From contig PKXI01000219.1 of assembly GCA_003133425.1 (NCBI GenBank), forward strand, positions 1 through 14,321: a stretch of DNA of 14,321 nt. Direction: 5' to 3'. This document shows, piece by piece, positions 6,500 to 14,321 of this stretch (position 1 is the first letter of the stretch; every line of letters starts with the position of its first letter). The translations under genes were made by a program, and so were the position numbers. A model generated the notes under the pieces. That model saw only the letters and a list, made by a program, of their open reading frames with translations, did not search any database and was not told the origin of the DNA. Source of the DNA: Acidobacteriaceae bacterium (lineage in GTDB: Bacteria > Acidobacteriota > Terriglobia > Terriglobales > Acidobacteriaceae).

Positions 6500-8890
6500 A
6501 TGGCGATCCCCGAGGCGATGTATCCAGATTATCCGGCAACCGGGCCCGCTTCCGCGGCTTGCCATTCCGCGGCGTTGAAGGAGTGCACGTTGCCTTTGCC
6601 CACGCGTATTGCGTTTGTTGGAAATTATCTGCCGCGCGAGTGCGGCATTGCTACGTTTACCACCGACCTGTGCAGCGCGCTGGGGACAGAATACGGGGAG
6701 GGCAGGCTGTTTGCGATTCCCGTCAACGACCCCGATTCGAGCTACGAGTATCCGAAACAAGTGCGGTTGGAATTGGAGCAGGAAGACATTGCATCGTACG
6801 TGCGGGCCGCGGATTTTCTCAACTTCAATGGTAACGACCTGGTGTGCCTGCAACATGAATACGGCATTTACGGCGGAACCGCAGGCCGGCACATTCTCGC
6901 CTTGCTGCGCCGGCTGAAGATGCCGCTGGTGACTACGCTTCACACTGTTTTGCGTGATCCGGACCCGGATCAGCGCGCGGTGCTCGAAGAGATTGCGCGG
7001 CTCTCCGATCGCATGGTTGTGATGAGCGAGTTGGCGGCGAAAATGCTGCGCGAGGTTTATGCGGTGCCGTGCGGAAAGATCGACGTCATCCCGCATGGCG
7101 TGCCGGATCTTCCGTTCATGGACCCGAACTACTTCAAAGACAAGTTCGGCACAGAAGGCAAGTCGGTTCTGCTTACGTTCGGCCTGCTCTCGCCCAACAA
7201 GGGAATTGAGAACGTGATTCGGGCGCTGCCGGCGATTCTGGAGCGAAATCCCAAAGTCGTGTATATCGTCTCCGGCGTTACGCATCCGCATATCCGGCGG
7301 CGCGAAGGGGAGCGCTACCGCGAAGGATTACGGGCGCTGGCAGAGGAGCTTGGCGTTTCTTCGCAATTGATTTTCAACAACCGCTTTGTCAGCACGGAAG
7401 AACTTGTGGAGCACGTGGGCGGCGCGGATATTTACATCACGCCCTACCGGCAAGAGGCGCAAATCGTCTCCGGCACGCTGGCCATTGCGTTGGGCGCGGG
7501 CAAAGCAATCGTCTCCACCCCGTACTGGCACGCCAGGGAGCTGCTCGCGGAGAAACGAGGCGTCATTGTTCCGTTCGACAGCCCTGATGCAATTGCGCAA
7601 GCTGTCATTGCGTTGCTTGAGAATGACGCAGAACGCCATGCCATGCGTAAGCGGGCCTATCTCTACTCCCGTGGAACGACGTGGCCCAAGACAGCGCGGG
7701 CTTACATGGCGAGTTTTCAGCGTGCCCGATTCGAGCGCTCGTTGCGGCCGCGGGCCGCTCAGCCGGATGAATCCACAATGGACAGCACTGACCCGATGGA
7801 TCATTTGCCGGCATTGAATACGGGCCATTTGCTGACCATGACCGACGACACCGGCATGTTGCAGCACGCAATCTTTTCGGTACCCAACACGCGCGAGGGC
7901 TACACGACCGACGACAATGCGCGCGCGCTGGTGGTGTCGATGCGGCTGGATGAAAATACTGCGTACGACAGCAAGACCGTGCATCCCAACCTCTCGCGCC
8001 GGTATCTTGCCTTTCTGTGGCTTGCGTTCCATCCCGATACCGGGCAATTCAGAAATTTTCTTGGGTACGACCGCAAGTGGCTGGAAGATGTCGGCTCTGA
8101 AGACAGCCACGGCCGGGCGTTGTGGGCACTTGGGTCGGTGTTGGGCCACTCGCAGGATGCCGGGTTGCGCGGAGCGGCAGGAAGACTGTTTGAGGCGGCC
8201 GTGCCTGCGGTTGCAAAGTTCAGCAGTCCGCGCTCATGGGCATTCAGCATACTCGGTTTGCAGGCGTACCTTGACTGGTTCCCTGGCGACAGGGCGATTC
8301 AAGGCGTTCGCAATGCGCTGGCCAACCGGCTGCTGGATATTTACGAACGCAGCCGCTCGGAAGGCTGGAACTGGTTTGAGAAGGGTCTCTCCTACTCGAA
8401 TGCACGGTTGCCGCAGGCACTCATCCTGGCCGGGTGGCGCAGCAATAACGAGCGGATGGTCGCGGCGGGAATCGAGTCGCTGGAGTGGCTTGTAGCGGCG
8501 CAACACTGCGGCGACAGCGAAGTTTTTGTGCCCGTCGGCTCAGACGGTTTCTATGGCGAGGGCAAGGAGAAGGCGCGCTTCGATCAGCAGCCGGTGGAGG
8601 CCTGCGCCACCATCTCGGCTTGTCTTGAAGCCTACAGGCTGACGCACCAGGAACGCTGGCTTGAGGAAGCGCATCGTGTCTTCCGCTGGTTCCTGGGAAA
8701 GAACGACCTGCAGATTCCGCTTTACGATCCTGTCACCGGCGGATGCAGGGACGGGCTTCATCCCGATCGCGTAAATGAGAATCAGGGAGCGGAATCGACG
8801 CTCTCCTTTTTGATGGCACTGCTCGACATGCAGGCCGCCAGTGTGACAAGCGCAGTTGAACAGCATGAGGAAATGAGTGTCACTTATTGA
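6500..8890 (+). CDS. Two-domain protein: GT4 glycosyltransferase fused to an alpha/alpha-toroid (glycosidase-like) domain
   Basis: 796 residues, no signal peptide, cytoplasmic. Residues about 35-410 are a GT-B glycosyltransferase of family 4: RIAFVGNYLPRECGIATF at 36-53, LQHEYGIYGG at 117-126, DVIPHGVPD at 195-203, a donor-site loop FGLLSPNKGIENV at 227-239, and ITPYRQEAQIVSGTLA at 313-328. The second Glu of the classical E-x7-E motif is not present. Residues about 435-780 form a helical toroid with acidic clusters YTTDDNARAL (468-477), GSEDSHGRALWALG (532-545), FDQQPVEA (694-701) and NENQGAEST (759-767), as in six-hairpin glycosidases. I cannot name its family. The ATG is preceded by AGGA at 4 bases. 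The next gene, GH130, overlaps the stop codon. The pairing suggests a mannosyltransferase whose product is trimmed or measured by the toroid domain; this is inference. Confidence 0.85.
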   Translation: MAIPEAMYPDYPATGPASAACHSAALKECTLPLPTRIAFVGNYLPRECGIATFTTDLCSALGTEYGEGRLFAIPVNDPDSSYEYPKQVRLELEQEDIASYVRAADFLNFNGNDLVCLQHEYGIYGGTAGRHILALLRRLKMPLVTTLHTVLRDPDPDQRAVLEEIARLSDRMVVMSELAAKMLREVYAVPCGKIDVIPHGVPDLPFMDPNYFKDKFGTEGKSVLLTFGLLSPNKGIENVIRALPAILERNPKVVYIVSGVTHPHIRRREGERYREGLRALAEELGVSSQLIFNNRFVSTEELVEHVGGADIYITPYRQEAQIVSGTLAIALGAGKAIVSTPYWHARELLAEKRGVIVPFDSPDAIAQAVIALLENDAERHAMRKRAYLYSRGTTWPKTARAYMASFQRARFERSLRPRAAQPDESTMDSTDPMDHLPALNTGHLLTMTDDTGMLQHAIFSVPNTREGYTTDDNARALVVSMRLDENTAYDSKTVHPNLSRRYLAFLWLAFHPDTGQFRNFLGYDRKWLEDVGSEDSHGRALWALGSVLGHSQDAGLRGAAGRLFEAAVPAVAKFSSPRSWAFSILGLQAYLDWFPGDRAIQGVRNALANRLLDIYERSRSEGWNWFEKGLSYSNARLPQALILAGWRSNNERMVAAGIESLEWLVAAQHCGDSEVFVPVGSDGFYGEGKEKARFDQQPVEACATISACLEAYRLTHQERWLEEAHRVFRWFLGKNDLQIPLYDPVTGGCRDGLHPDRVNENQGAESTLSFLMALLDMQAASVTSAVEQHEEMSVTY

Positions 8891-9915
8891 GTACTATTAA
8901 CCTGGTTAATGAATCGGCGGAGTCTATCGCCCTGGAAGAAAAAAGGCTGAAGACATCTGCCGAAGCACCCCTGTTCACGCGTTATTCCGGCAATCCGATT
9001 CTCTGCCGCGAGAGTTGGCCCTATCCAATCAACAGCGTCTTCAATGCCGGAGCCGTCCTGTTGGCCAACGGAGATACGCTGCTGCTGTGCCGGGTGGAGA
9101 GCCGGACCGGCATATCGCATCTTTGCGCGGCGCGCTCCGCGAATGGAATCAACGGGTGGCGTGTCGATCCAGAGCCAACTTTGGTGGCCAATCCGAAAGA
9201 GTTCCCTGAAGAGCTCTGGGGCATTGAAGATCCGCGCATTACGTACGTACCAGAGTTGGAGAAGTATGCGGTGGCTTACACATCTTTCGCGCGCGGCGGC
9301 CCCGGAGTTTCTCTCGCGCTGACCAAAGACTTCAAGACGTTTGAGCGGTACGGCGTGATCATGCAGCCGGAAGACAAGGACGCGGCGCTCTTGCCGCGAA
9401 GAATCGGCGACCGCTGGGCGCTGATTCATCGCCCTGTGACAACGCTGGGAGCACATATGTGGATCTCCTATTCGCCGGATCTGCGGCACTGGGGAAGCCA
9501 CAAAGTGATCCTTGAAGCGCGCCGAGGCGGATGGTGGGATGCGAACAAGATCGGTTTGTGCTCTCCCCCGATCGAAACCCCTCGAGGATGGCTGACGATC
9601 TATCACGGAGTAAGGCAGACCGCGTCGGGCAGCATTTATCGACTGGGCCTGGCGCTCTTCGACTTGGAACGGCCGGAGATCTGCCTGCTACGCGGAGACT
9701 CCTGGATGTTCGGGCCGGAGGAGCAATACGAGCGCGGCGGAGATGTAAAGGACGTAGTGTTTCCGTGCGGGCAGACCATCGACGCGGATGGAGACACCGT
9801 TCGCCTTTATTACGGCGCAGCCGACACCTCCATAGCGATGGCCACGGGGAGCATACGATGCATGTTGGCGTGGCTGGACTCGCACACGAGTCCTACAGAG
9901 ATAAGCATTCGCTAG
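8887..9915 (+). CDS. GH130 family glycoside phosphorylase-like enzyme (beta-mannoside)
   Basis: 342 residues forming a five-bladed propeller of family GH130, whose characterised members phosphorolyse or hydrolyse beta-1,4- or beta-1,2-mannosides. Visible motifs: CRVESRTGIS (68-77), the catalytic-acid segment WGIEDPR with Asp115, IHRP (180-183), WWDANKIG with Lys221, IYHG with His240, and VFPCG/YYGAAD near the end. Arg182, Lys221 and His240 occupy positions used for phosphate binding in the phosphorylases, which favours phosphorolysis over hydrolysis (family knowledge plus inference). No signal peptide, so it acts on cytoplasmic substrate. The TTG start at 8887-8889 overlaps the TGA of the preceding gene. 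No ATG or GTG is available in this frame after the stop at 8866-8868, and the only AGGA is too distant, so translation is probably coupled. Confidence 0.88.
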   Translation: MSTINLVNESAESIALEEKRLKTSAEAPLFTRYSGNPILCRESWPYPINSVFNAGAVLLANGDTLLLCRVESRTGISHLCAARSANGINGWRVDPEPTLVANPKEFPEELWGIEDPRITYVPELEKYAVAYTSFARGGPGVSLALTKDFKTFERYGVIMQPEDKDAALLPRRIGDRWALIHRPVTTLGAHMWISYSPDLRHWGSHKVILEARRGGWWDANKIGLCSPPIETPRGWLTIYHGVRQTASGSIYRLGLALFDLERPEICLLRGDSWMFGPEEQYERGGDVKDVVFPCGQTIDADGDTVRLYYGAADTSIAMATGSIRCMLAWLDSHTSPTEISIR

Positions 9916-9951
9916 AACTTCTGAACGGCGTAGGTGAAAGGTGCGAATAGC

Positions 9952-10164
9952 ATGAGCGAAACAAGCTGGCTCCGGCCGAGTTGGGCGCCGTGGTTGCCGT
10001 TGATACGGCGCAAATGCCCTTCCTGCACCTCGGTGAAGTTTAAAGCGGCGGAGTTGCGGCCTTACGATGGGCTGCTTGCTCTTTTCTGGTTGCGCCCGGT
10101 GCGTTGCATGTTCTGCTGGCGACGGTACTACTGGGTCTCGCTGAGCGGCGCACCCGTGGAATAA
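9952..10164 (+). CDS. Small CxxC...CxxC protein (putative zinc ribbon)
   Basis: 70 residues with two cysteine pairs, Cys22-x2-Cys25 and Cys52-x2-Cys55, the second within RPVRCMFCWRRYYW. The spacing suits a four-cysteine zinc ribbon whose knuckles are separated by a hydrophobic stretch (YDGLLALFWLRPV). I chose ATG 9952 because AAAGGTG lies 8 bases upstream; an in-frame GTG at 9934 would add six residues. It starts 36 bases after the GH130 stop on the same strand with no terminator between, so it is probably the last gene of that operon. It is rich in Trp and Arg. It could be a small membrane-associated or nucleic-acid-binding ribbon; no specific function is recognisable. Confidence 0.6.
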   Translation: MSETSWLRPSWAPWLPLIRRKCPSCTSVKFKAAELRPYDGLLALFWLRPVRCMFCWRRYYWVSLSGAPVE

Positions 10165-10186
10165 AGCTCCCGCTCTTCACGAGCGC

Positions 10187-10210
10187 AGCGAGAGCACTGC
10201 GTCTCTCGCT
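10187..10210. terminator. Possible bidirectional terminator hairpin between convergent genes
   Basis: Perfect 8-bp stem AGCGAGAG/CTCTCGCT with an 8-base loop, between the stop of the CxxC gene and the stop of the cupin gene. It overlaps the cupin TAG by two bases. A smaller hairpin (CGCTC/GAGCG) lies just left. No good T-run follows on either strand, so termination would be weak or Rho-assisted. Confidence 0.4.
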
Positions 10211-10673
10211 ATTCCAGTGGGCCGACGGTGAGCACCAGGTACGTTACCGGGTCGGTCTTGCTGGCATTGGCGATGTAGTGCTCGTCGCCGGCGATGCAAA
10301 GGCCAATGTCCCCGGCCTTGAGCGTGCGCGAAACTCCAGCGGTCATCAGGATCGCCTCGCCCTCACGGACAAACCAAATCTCAGAGTGTTTGTGATGCCC
10401 AATCGCCTCGTGCGGCGCGCCCGGCGCCTGCCAGGAGTCATGCGCTTCAAGTCGAATGTTGTCCGGCAGCATGCCCTGGAGATAGTGGTGGGAGATGTGC
10501 GTCGCCGTCGGTGGCGCTGTTGGTGGGCCGGGGGGAAATTGCCCTGAGGCCAGGGTCTCCCGCGCGTGCGGAGCAGCGGATTGTGGCGTGGCGGCCTGAC
10601 CTTCGGCAGTGGGCGCAAGGGCCGGAGCGGCCATCAACATGGGCAGGAGAGCAGAAAATTCACGGCGCTTCAT
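10209..10673 (-). CDS. Exported cupin-domain protein with probable Tat signal
   Basis: 154 residues. The start MKRREFSALL at 10673 is supported by AGGA four bases upstream; the longer frame to 10724 adds 17 residues with no recognisable start signal. The twin-arginine KRREF and the hydrophobic, Ala-rich run to about residue 27 suggest Tat export, which suits a protein folded around metal in the cytoplasm. A single cupin barrel follows: motif 1 GHHKHSEIWFVREGEA (92-107) supplies His94, His96 and Glu98, and motif 2 GDIGLCIAGDEHY (121-133) supplies His132. Residues 40-60 are Pro/Thr-rich linker. No substrate can be inferred; such cupins include dioxygenases, isomerases and sugar-binding proteins. 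It is monocistronic, convergent with the glycan operon and separated from the gene behind it by a terminator. Confidence 0.82.
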   Translation of the reverse strand: MKRREFSALLPMLMAAPALAPTAEGQAATPQSAAPHARETLASGQFPPGPPTAPPTATHISHHYLQGMLPDNIRLEAHDSWQAPGAPHEAIGHHKHSEIWFVREGEAILMTAGVSRTLKAGDIGLCIAGDEHYIANASKTDPVTYLVLTVGPLE

Positions 10674-10767
10674 AGGTCCTCGCATTCGTGGGTCATGGTA
10701 CGCAATGCGGTTGGCTGTGCGCAAATGGGCAAGGGAAGCGAATGAGGAAAGCAGTGGCCGGAAACAG

Positions 10768-10794
10768 AAAAGGCCCGCGGAGATGGGGCCTTTT
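10768..10794 (-). terminator. Intrinsic terminator downstream of the metallopeptidase-like gene
   Basis: Nine-bp stem AAAAGGCCC (10768-10776) / GGGCCTTTT (10786-10794) with a 9-base loop. It carries A-run and T-run on both sides and so can act in either direction. It lies 43 bases past the stop of the leftward operon and upstream of the cupin, whose promoter must lie in 10674-10767; I see no clear hexamers there. Confidence 0.8.
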
Positions 10795-10836
10795 CCTGCC
10801 GTGAATAACTGACATTTGCAACCGTCTAAATGGCTT

Positions 10837-12177
10837 CTAGTTCTTCAGAACCTGATCGACGGTCTCGATATCGACCAATCCATCGCATCCGTAGATCGCC
10901 GGAAGAACGCGCTCTGCAGGATAGGCTCGCCGCAGTTCAGCAACCTTTTCCGTGCCGGAGCGGTATGCGGGGAGATACATTCGGCCCAGCAGAGGATGCC
11001 GTCCCCATGCGCCGGAGAGTTTATCGGCGCGCTCTTCCGTCACTAGAAAATCACGCCGAAGCGTAGCGGCAACTTCCGGCTGCGGTTTACCTTCGCCCCA
11101 GGTCGAATACGACGACTGGTTCTTGGCATCGTCCTGCAGCAGCGCGAGCAGTACGCCGATCTGCAAGTCCTCATCCGGCAACTGCTCAACTTCGGTGACG
11201 CCATGGGCAATCAAAATCGCATTGTTGGCGATCCCTTCAAACAATGTTGCCGCGCGCGTGTTCATGGTGAGAACCGAAGCTTCGAAGCCCACCTTTCCGC
11301 GAACGTACAAGTCCTGCAGATACGCAAAAGTGGTTACGTGCCCAGGAACAACCTCGTGGCTGACGAGCTGTTCAAACTCCGGATACGAAATCTGCAGCGA
11401 AGCATTGATCTCGTAGGAGGCTTCGTATTGGGGAGTGCCGTCAGCGTTCCGTGCCCGCCCAATGTAGTTCATCGAACCGGAAAACCAGGCGTCCTTGATA
11501 GGAAGGAAGCCGATGTTGGCGCGAGGCACGCCCGCGAGTTCCTTGGGAAGATAATGCAGCAGATTCTTGGCGCTAAGGTTGTCAAAATGGGCAATCACCG
11601 CAGCGCCCAGTGCTCGCACCGATGCCATGGGGAGCACGCGCTCCTTGCGCCAGGCATCGACTGCTTCCAGGAGCCCGCCCGCATTGGATGTGGAGTAGCC
11701 GGCGCGTCCCAACAGTTCGGCCGCACGTTCCCGCTTCTTCTCCGGTCTGGAGGGTTCAGGCGGCTTCGCGGTTGACGCCTCAACTGAGCGGGCGTACGGC
11801 ACAGGGTCGCCCTTGCCGAGAACTTCCATGGCCAGGTCCCACATGGTCTCAAGAGAAACCGCGAGCCCGGTCAGATAAGACTTGCGCAGCCCCTGCAGCT
11901 TTCCTGCTTCAGCGCGAACCCCGGCAATCGCTTTGGGAAGATCCACCTGACGCAGGTACTCTTCGACCGCCTCACGATCGATACTCTTGCCCGCGACGCC
12001 GCCGGTTTCCCGCACTCTCGCAGCCGAGGGATGCGTATAGGCAGCAGGCAGCGGCTCATCGGAAAACCATGAGTCGGCAATGAACCGCCCTGTGCCCGAA
12101 GGACACATGACGTCGCCGCCCCAGAGTGTGTCAATGCCGAGCACGGCGTCGGCAACGTACTTTCCTGCTTGATCCAT
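10837..12177 (-). CDS. HExxxGH metallopeptidase-like protein (DUF885-like)
   Basis: 446 residues, mostly helical, with no signal peptide. The key feature is SHEVVPGHV at 273-281: His274, Glu275 and His280 form an HExxxGH zinc site like that of DUF885 proteins (HEGYPGH type). Glu314 in TLFEGIA is a good candidate for the third zinc ligand, on the helix expected downstream. Family membership is inferred from this motif and the fold-level layout; it is shorter than the usual 550-600 residue DUF885 members. The ATG at 12177 follows the OPT stop codon by three bases, with AAGGTG 6 bases before it inside the end of the OPT gene, so the two genes form a coupled operon. A cytoplasmic peptidase acting on imported oligopeptides is the natural reading, but peptidase activity is unproven from sequence. 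Confidence 0.68.
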   Translation of the reverse strand: MDQAGKYVADAVLGIDTLWGGDVMCPSGTGRFIADSWFSDEPLPAAYTHPSAARVRETGGVAGKSIDREAVEEYLRQVDLPKAIAGVRAEAGKLQGLRKSYLTGLAVSLETMWDLAMEVLGKGDPVPYARSVEASTAKPPEPSRPEKKRERAAELLGRAGYSTSNAGGLLEAVDAWRKERVLPMASVRALGAAVIAHFDNLSAKNLLHYLPKELAGVPRANIGFLPIKDAWFSGSMNYIGRARNADGTPQYEASYEINASLQISYPEFEQLVSHEVVPGHVTTFAYLQDLYVRGKVGFEASVLTMNTRAATLFEGIANNAILIAHGVTEVEQLPDEDLQIGVLLALLQDDAKNQSSYSTWGEGKPQPEVAATLRRDFLVTEERADKLSGAWGRHPLLGRMYLPAYRSGTEKVAELRRAYPAERVLPAIYGCDGLVDIETVDQVLKN

Positions 12178-12180
12178 GAC

Positions 12181-14175
12181 TTACACCTTATCCTTCTTCA
12201 CGGAATAGAACCAGACATAGAGACAGAGGCCCGCAAACAACAGTATTGAAACCGATTGCGAGATTGGATTGTTCATGTAGAACGGGGTTCGAATTAGATC
12301 CTCCTGATACCAGGGGAAGAGCCGCAGAGACGCGCCCAGAACGCCTCCCAGTGCACCGCCCGCCATGAGTCCCGAGGCAATAATGACGCCGCGCTCGCGA
12401 ATCCTGCCGCCCTGCTCGCCACCGGTTTTATCCGAACGTTTGTTGATCAGGTGCGACATGATTCCACCCGCCAGCACCGGCGACGTGAGCCCCAGCGGAA
12501 GATAAATTCCGAGCGCGAAAACCATGGAGGACTTGCCCAGCATCTCCACCACAATTGTGACCATCGCACCGATGCCGAACAGAATATAGGCAACCGGCTG
12601 GTTGTTCATGAATCCCACCACCAGCGCCTTCATGATGGAAGCCTGCGGCGCCGCCAGAATCTGTCGCGTGTCTCCCGGCGCGGCTTCTCCAAACTGATAG
12701 ACGTGGGCCAGCAGAATAATCGTCAAGCCGGCGGTGATGGCAGCGGCGATAACGCCGATAAACTTCACCTTCTCCTGCGCGGCCGGCGTTGAGCCAAGCC
12801 AATAGCCGGCTTTCAGATCGGTGATGAACTGGCCCGATACGCACAGAGCCGTGCACACCATGCCCGCAATGGCCATCACGAAGAACATACCCGTATCCCC
12901 CGACAGGCCAAAGCTCAACAACACAACTGCGGAGATGATGATGGTGAGCATGGTCATGCCTGATGCAGGATTGTTGGCCGTAGTGGCAATGGCGTTGGCG
13001 GCCACCGAGGTAAAGAAGAACGAGAATAGCAGCGTCAGCACCAGGCCCAATGCAAGCACAGTCCAGGAAACTTGGAGGCGTCCGAAAAAGATAGCCACGC
13101 AAATAGCGCCGAGCACAACGCCAAGCAACAGGGAAACGACCGGAATATCGCTGTCGGTGCGGTCCGTTTGCGGAGCCTCGCCATGACGGAAGGCGTGCAG
13201 TGCGATGCCAAACGATCCGGCCACCACGCGCAGCGATTTGAGGATGCCGATGATGCCGGCCGTGGCGATGGCTCCCACGCCGATGAAGCGCACATAGTTG
13301 CGATAGATCTCCACCGCAGTCATCTTGGAAATCGGAATCATGGCCGGATAGAGAGAAAAGTCTGAGTGGCCGCCGATGAACCAGATCATGGGGACCAGTA
13401 CAAAACTGGTGAGAACGCTGCCCGCGCAAAACACCAGCGCACTGCGCAAGCCCATCACATAGCCGAGGCCAAGAATAAAGCCGATGGCGTCGAAGCTGAA
13501 TACCATTCGGCCCTTATCGGCAAGAGTGCGTATCACCGGCACGAACTGAAAGTCGAGATACTCCTTCCATACGTGAAATGTGGTGACAACGAAGTCGTAA
13601 ACACCGGCGATGGCGGTTGCCTGCAGAAGCAGTTTGGCCTGCGAGCCGCCCTGTTCGCCGGTGACCAGCACTTCAGTGATTGCCGTCGCCTCGGGAAAGG
13701 GCAGTTGGCCGTGCATCTCGCGCACAAAGTAGCGGCGCAGCGGAATGAGGAAGAGCACGCCCAGGCAGCCGCCCGCAAGGCAAATGAAGATGGTCTGCAC
13801 GGGATGCGGATCGAGATGGAGGATAAAGAGCGCGGGAATGGTGAACACGGCGCCGGCCACCACGCTGCCGGAGGCCGCGCCGATGCCGGTGATGATCACG
13901 TTTTCCAGCAGGCTGGTGCGCCGCTTGTACACGCGCGCCAGGCCGATGGCCAGAATGGAAATGGGAATGGCGGCCTCCATCCCCTGGCCCACCTTCAGTG
14001 CCGAGTAGGCCGACGCAACTGAAAAGATGATGCAAAACACCACGCCCCAGAAGATCGAGCGAAGCGTAAGTTCCGGCTGTACCGAGTTTGCAGGCACAAT
14101 GGGCGTGTAGGATTCGCCGGGCTTCAGCGGCTGGTAGGCGTTTTCTGGAAGAGACTTCGTGTCGATCTCATTCAT
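12181..14175 (-). CDS. OPT-family oligopeptide transporter
   Basis: 664-residue polytopic inner-membrane protein with about 15 hydrophobic segments and the bacterial OPT (COG1297) pattern. It has a short cytoplasmic N-terminus (YTPIVPANS...QPELTLRSIFWG), SAYSALKVGQGMEAAIPISI in the first membrane pair, the glycine-rich GIGAASGSVVAGAVFTIP, QLPFPEATAITEVL, a long mid-section with AANAIATTANNPASGMTM, GQFITDLKAGYWLGSTP and a C-terminal hairpin ending VWFYSVKKDKV. The family moves oligopeptides or metal-chelate-like compounds with protons; bacterial members are usually annotated as peptide transporters. The ATG at 14175 is the only start after an in-frame stop; AGAGG lies about 12 bases upstream, a long spacing. 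It is the first gene of the operon with the HExxxGH protein, which points to peptides as substrate (inference). Confidence 0.9.
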   Translation of the reverse strand: MNEIDTKSLPENAYQPLKPGESYTPIVPANSVQPELTLRSIFWGVVFCIIFSVASAYSALKVGQGMEAAIPISILAIGLARVYKRRTSLLENVIITGIGAASGSVVAGAVFTIPALFILHLDPHPVQTIFICLAGGCLGVLFLIPLRRYFVREMHGQLPFPEATAITEVLVTGEQGGSQAKLLLQATAIAGVYDFVVTTFHVWKEYLDFQFVPVIRTLADKGRMVFSFDAIGFILGLGYVMGLRSALVFCAGSVLTSFVLVPMIWFIGGHSDFSLYPAMIPISKMTAVEIYRNYVRFIGVGAIATAGIIGILKSLRVVAGSFGIALHAFRHGEAPQTDRTDSDIPVVSLLLGVVLGAICVAIFFGRLQVSWTVLALGLVLTLLFSFFFTSVAANAIATTANNPASGMTMLTIIISAVVLLSFGLSGDTGMFFVMAIAGMVCTALCVSGQFITDLKAGYWLGSTPAAQEKVKFIGVIAAAITAGLTIILLAHVYQFGEAAPGDTRQILAAPQASIMKALVVGFMNNQPVAYILFGIGAMVTIVVEMLGKSSMVFALGIYLPLGLTSPVLAGGIMSHLINKRSDKTGGEQGGRIRERGVIIASGLMAGGALGGVLGASLRLFPWYQEDLIRTPFYMNNPISQSVSILLFAGLCLYVWFYSVKKDKV

Positions 14176-14321
14176 CGATGGATGATACCTCTATTAGCGA
14201 TGCCCCTGGGACCGCGGCTGCTCAGGCGCCTTGGCGGGCGCCGGCCCAAACGGGTCTCAGCGTTCAATCGCAGTCTGGAATTGAACCATGCAGTTAATCA
14301 CTGGAGAGTGCCAAGTTCTCC
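14176..14321. other. Upstream region of the OPT operon
   Basis: This should hold the leftward promoter. I see no good hexamer pair. There is an inverted repeat TTCAAT (14263-14268) / ATTGAA (14280-14285) with an 11-base gap, which could be an operator, and a GGCGCC pair (14225-14230, 14237-14242) that can fold in the leader. No gene is supported here. Confidence 0.3.

Noticed and set aside
6251..7291. 346-codon minus-strand frame
   Set aside because: Antisense shadow of the GT4 domain; no recognisable domain.
12428..13429. 333-codon minus-strand frame inside the OPT gene
   Set aside because: Shifted frame of the transporter; it lacks the membrane pattern, and its His/Arg-rich composition is typical of a shadow.

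Overview
The window looks like a chromosomal segment of an Acidobacteriota bacterium, probably class Terriglobia. The main reason is the 1068-residue TonB-dependent receptor of the Oar type (N-terminal carboxypeptidase-regulatory-like domain, then plug and barrel), which is greatly expanded in that group. The moderately high GC and the gene mix (AtsA-type sulfatase, GH130, OPT transporter) agree. This placement is inference; there is no rRNA or other marker gene. I see no tRNA, rRNA, CRISPR array or insertion sequence.

Layout. (1) 1-2088, minus strand: an AtsA-type arylsulfatase that appears broken. Its signal peptide lies in frame but is cut off from the catalytic domain by an amber codon at 1954-1956. 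At the C-terminal end, the frame stops exactly where the family has a Tyr-x-Tyr motif. (2) 2089-2661: a divergent control region. It holds a near-consensus promoter (2157-2185), a 22-codon leader ORF with five cysteine codons starting at the predicted transcription start (2192-2260), competing RNA hairpins ending in a terminator-like element (2236-2332), a long imperfect palindrome and a (TGT)7 run. It leads into (3) the TonB-dependent receptor, 2662-5868, closed by a clear intrinsic terminator. (4) 5933-6499: a large inverted repeat and a small orphan gene of 76 codons with the motif SQPDATGFSG. (5) 6500-10164, plus strand: a probable operon of a two-domain GT4 glycosyltransferase/alpha-toroid protein, a GH130 mannoside phosphorylase-like enzyme that overlaps it by 3 bases, and a 70-residue CxxC/CxxC protein. 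(6) 10209-10673, minus strand: an exported, probably Tat-dependent, single-domain cupin. (7) 10768-14175, minus strand: a two-gene operon of an OPT-family peptide transporter and a cytoplasmic HExxxGH metallopeptidase-like protein 3 bases downstream, ending in a bidirectional terminator.

How the parts fit. The sulfatase and the receptor diverge from one control region, and the receptor's leader carries a cysteine-rich, apparently leaderless ORF followed by mutually exclusive hairpins. The simplest reading is a sulfur-scavenging locus in which receptor expression responds to cysteine supply, while the partner sulfatase is decaying. The leader ORF, promoter and hairpins are seen in the sequence; the regulatory model is inference. 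The GT4-toroid/GH130 pair suggests synthesis and phosphorolytic or hydrolytic trimming of a mannose-containing glycan. The OPT/metallopeptidase pair suggests uptake and intracellular cleavage of peptides.
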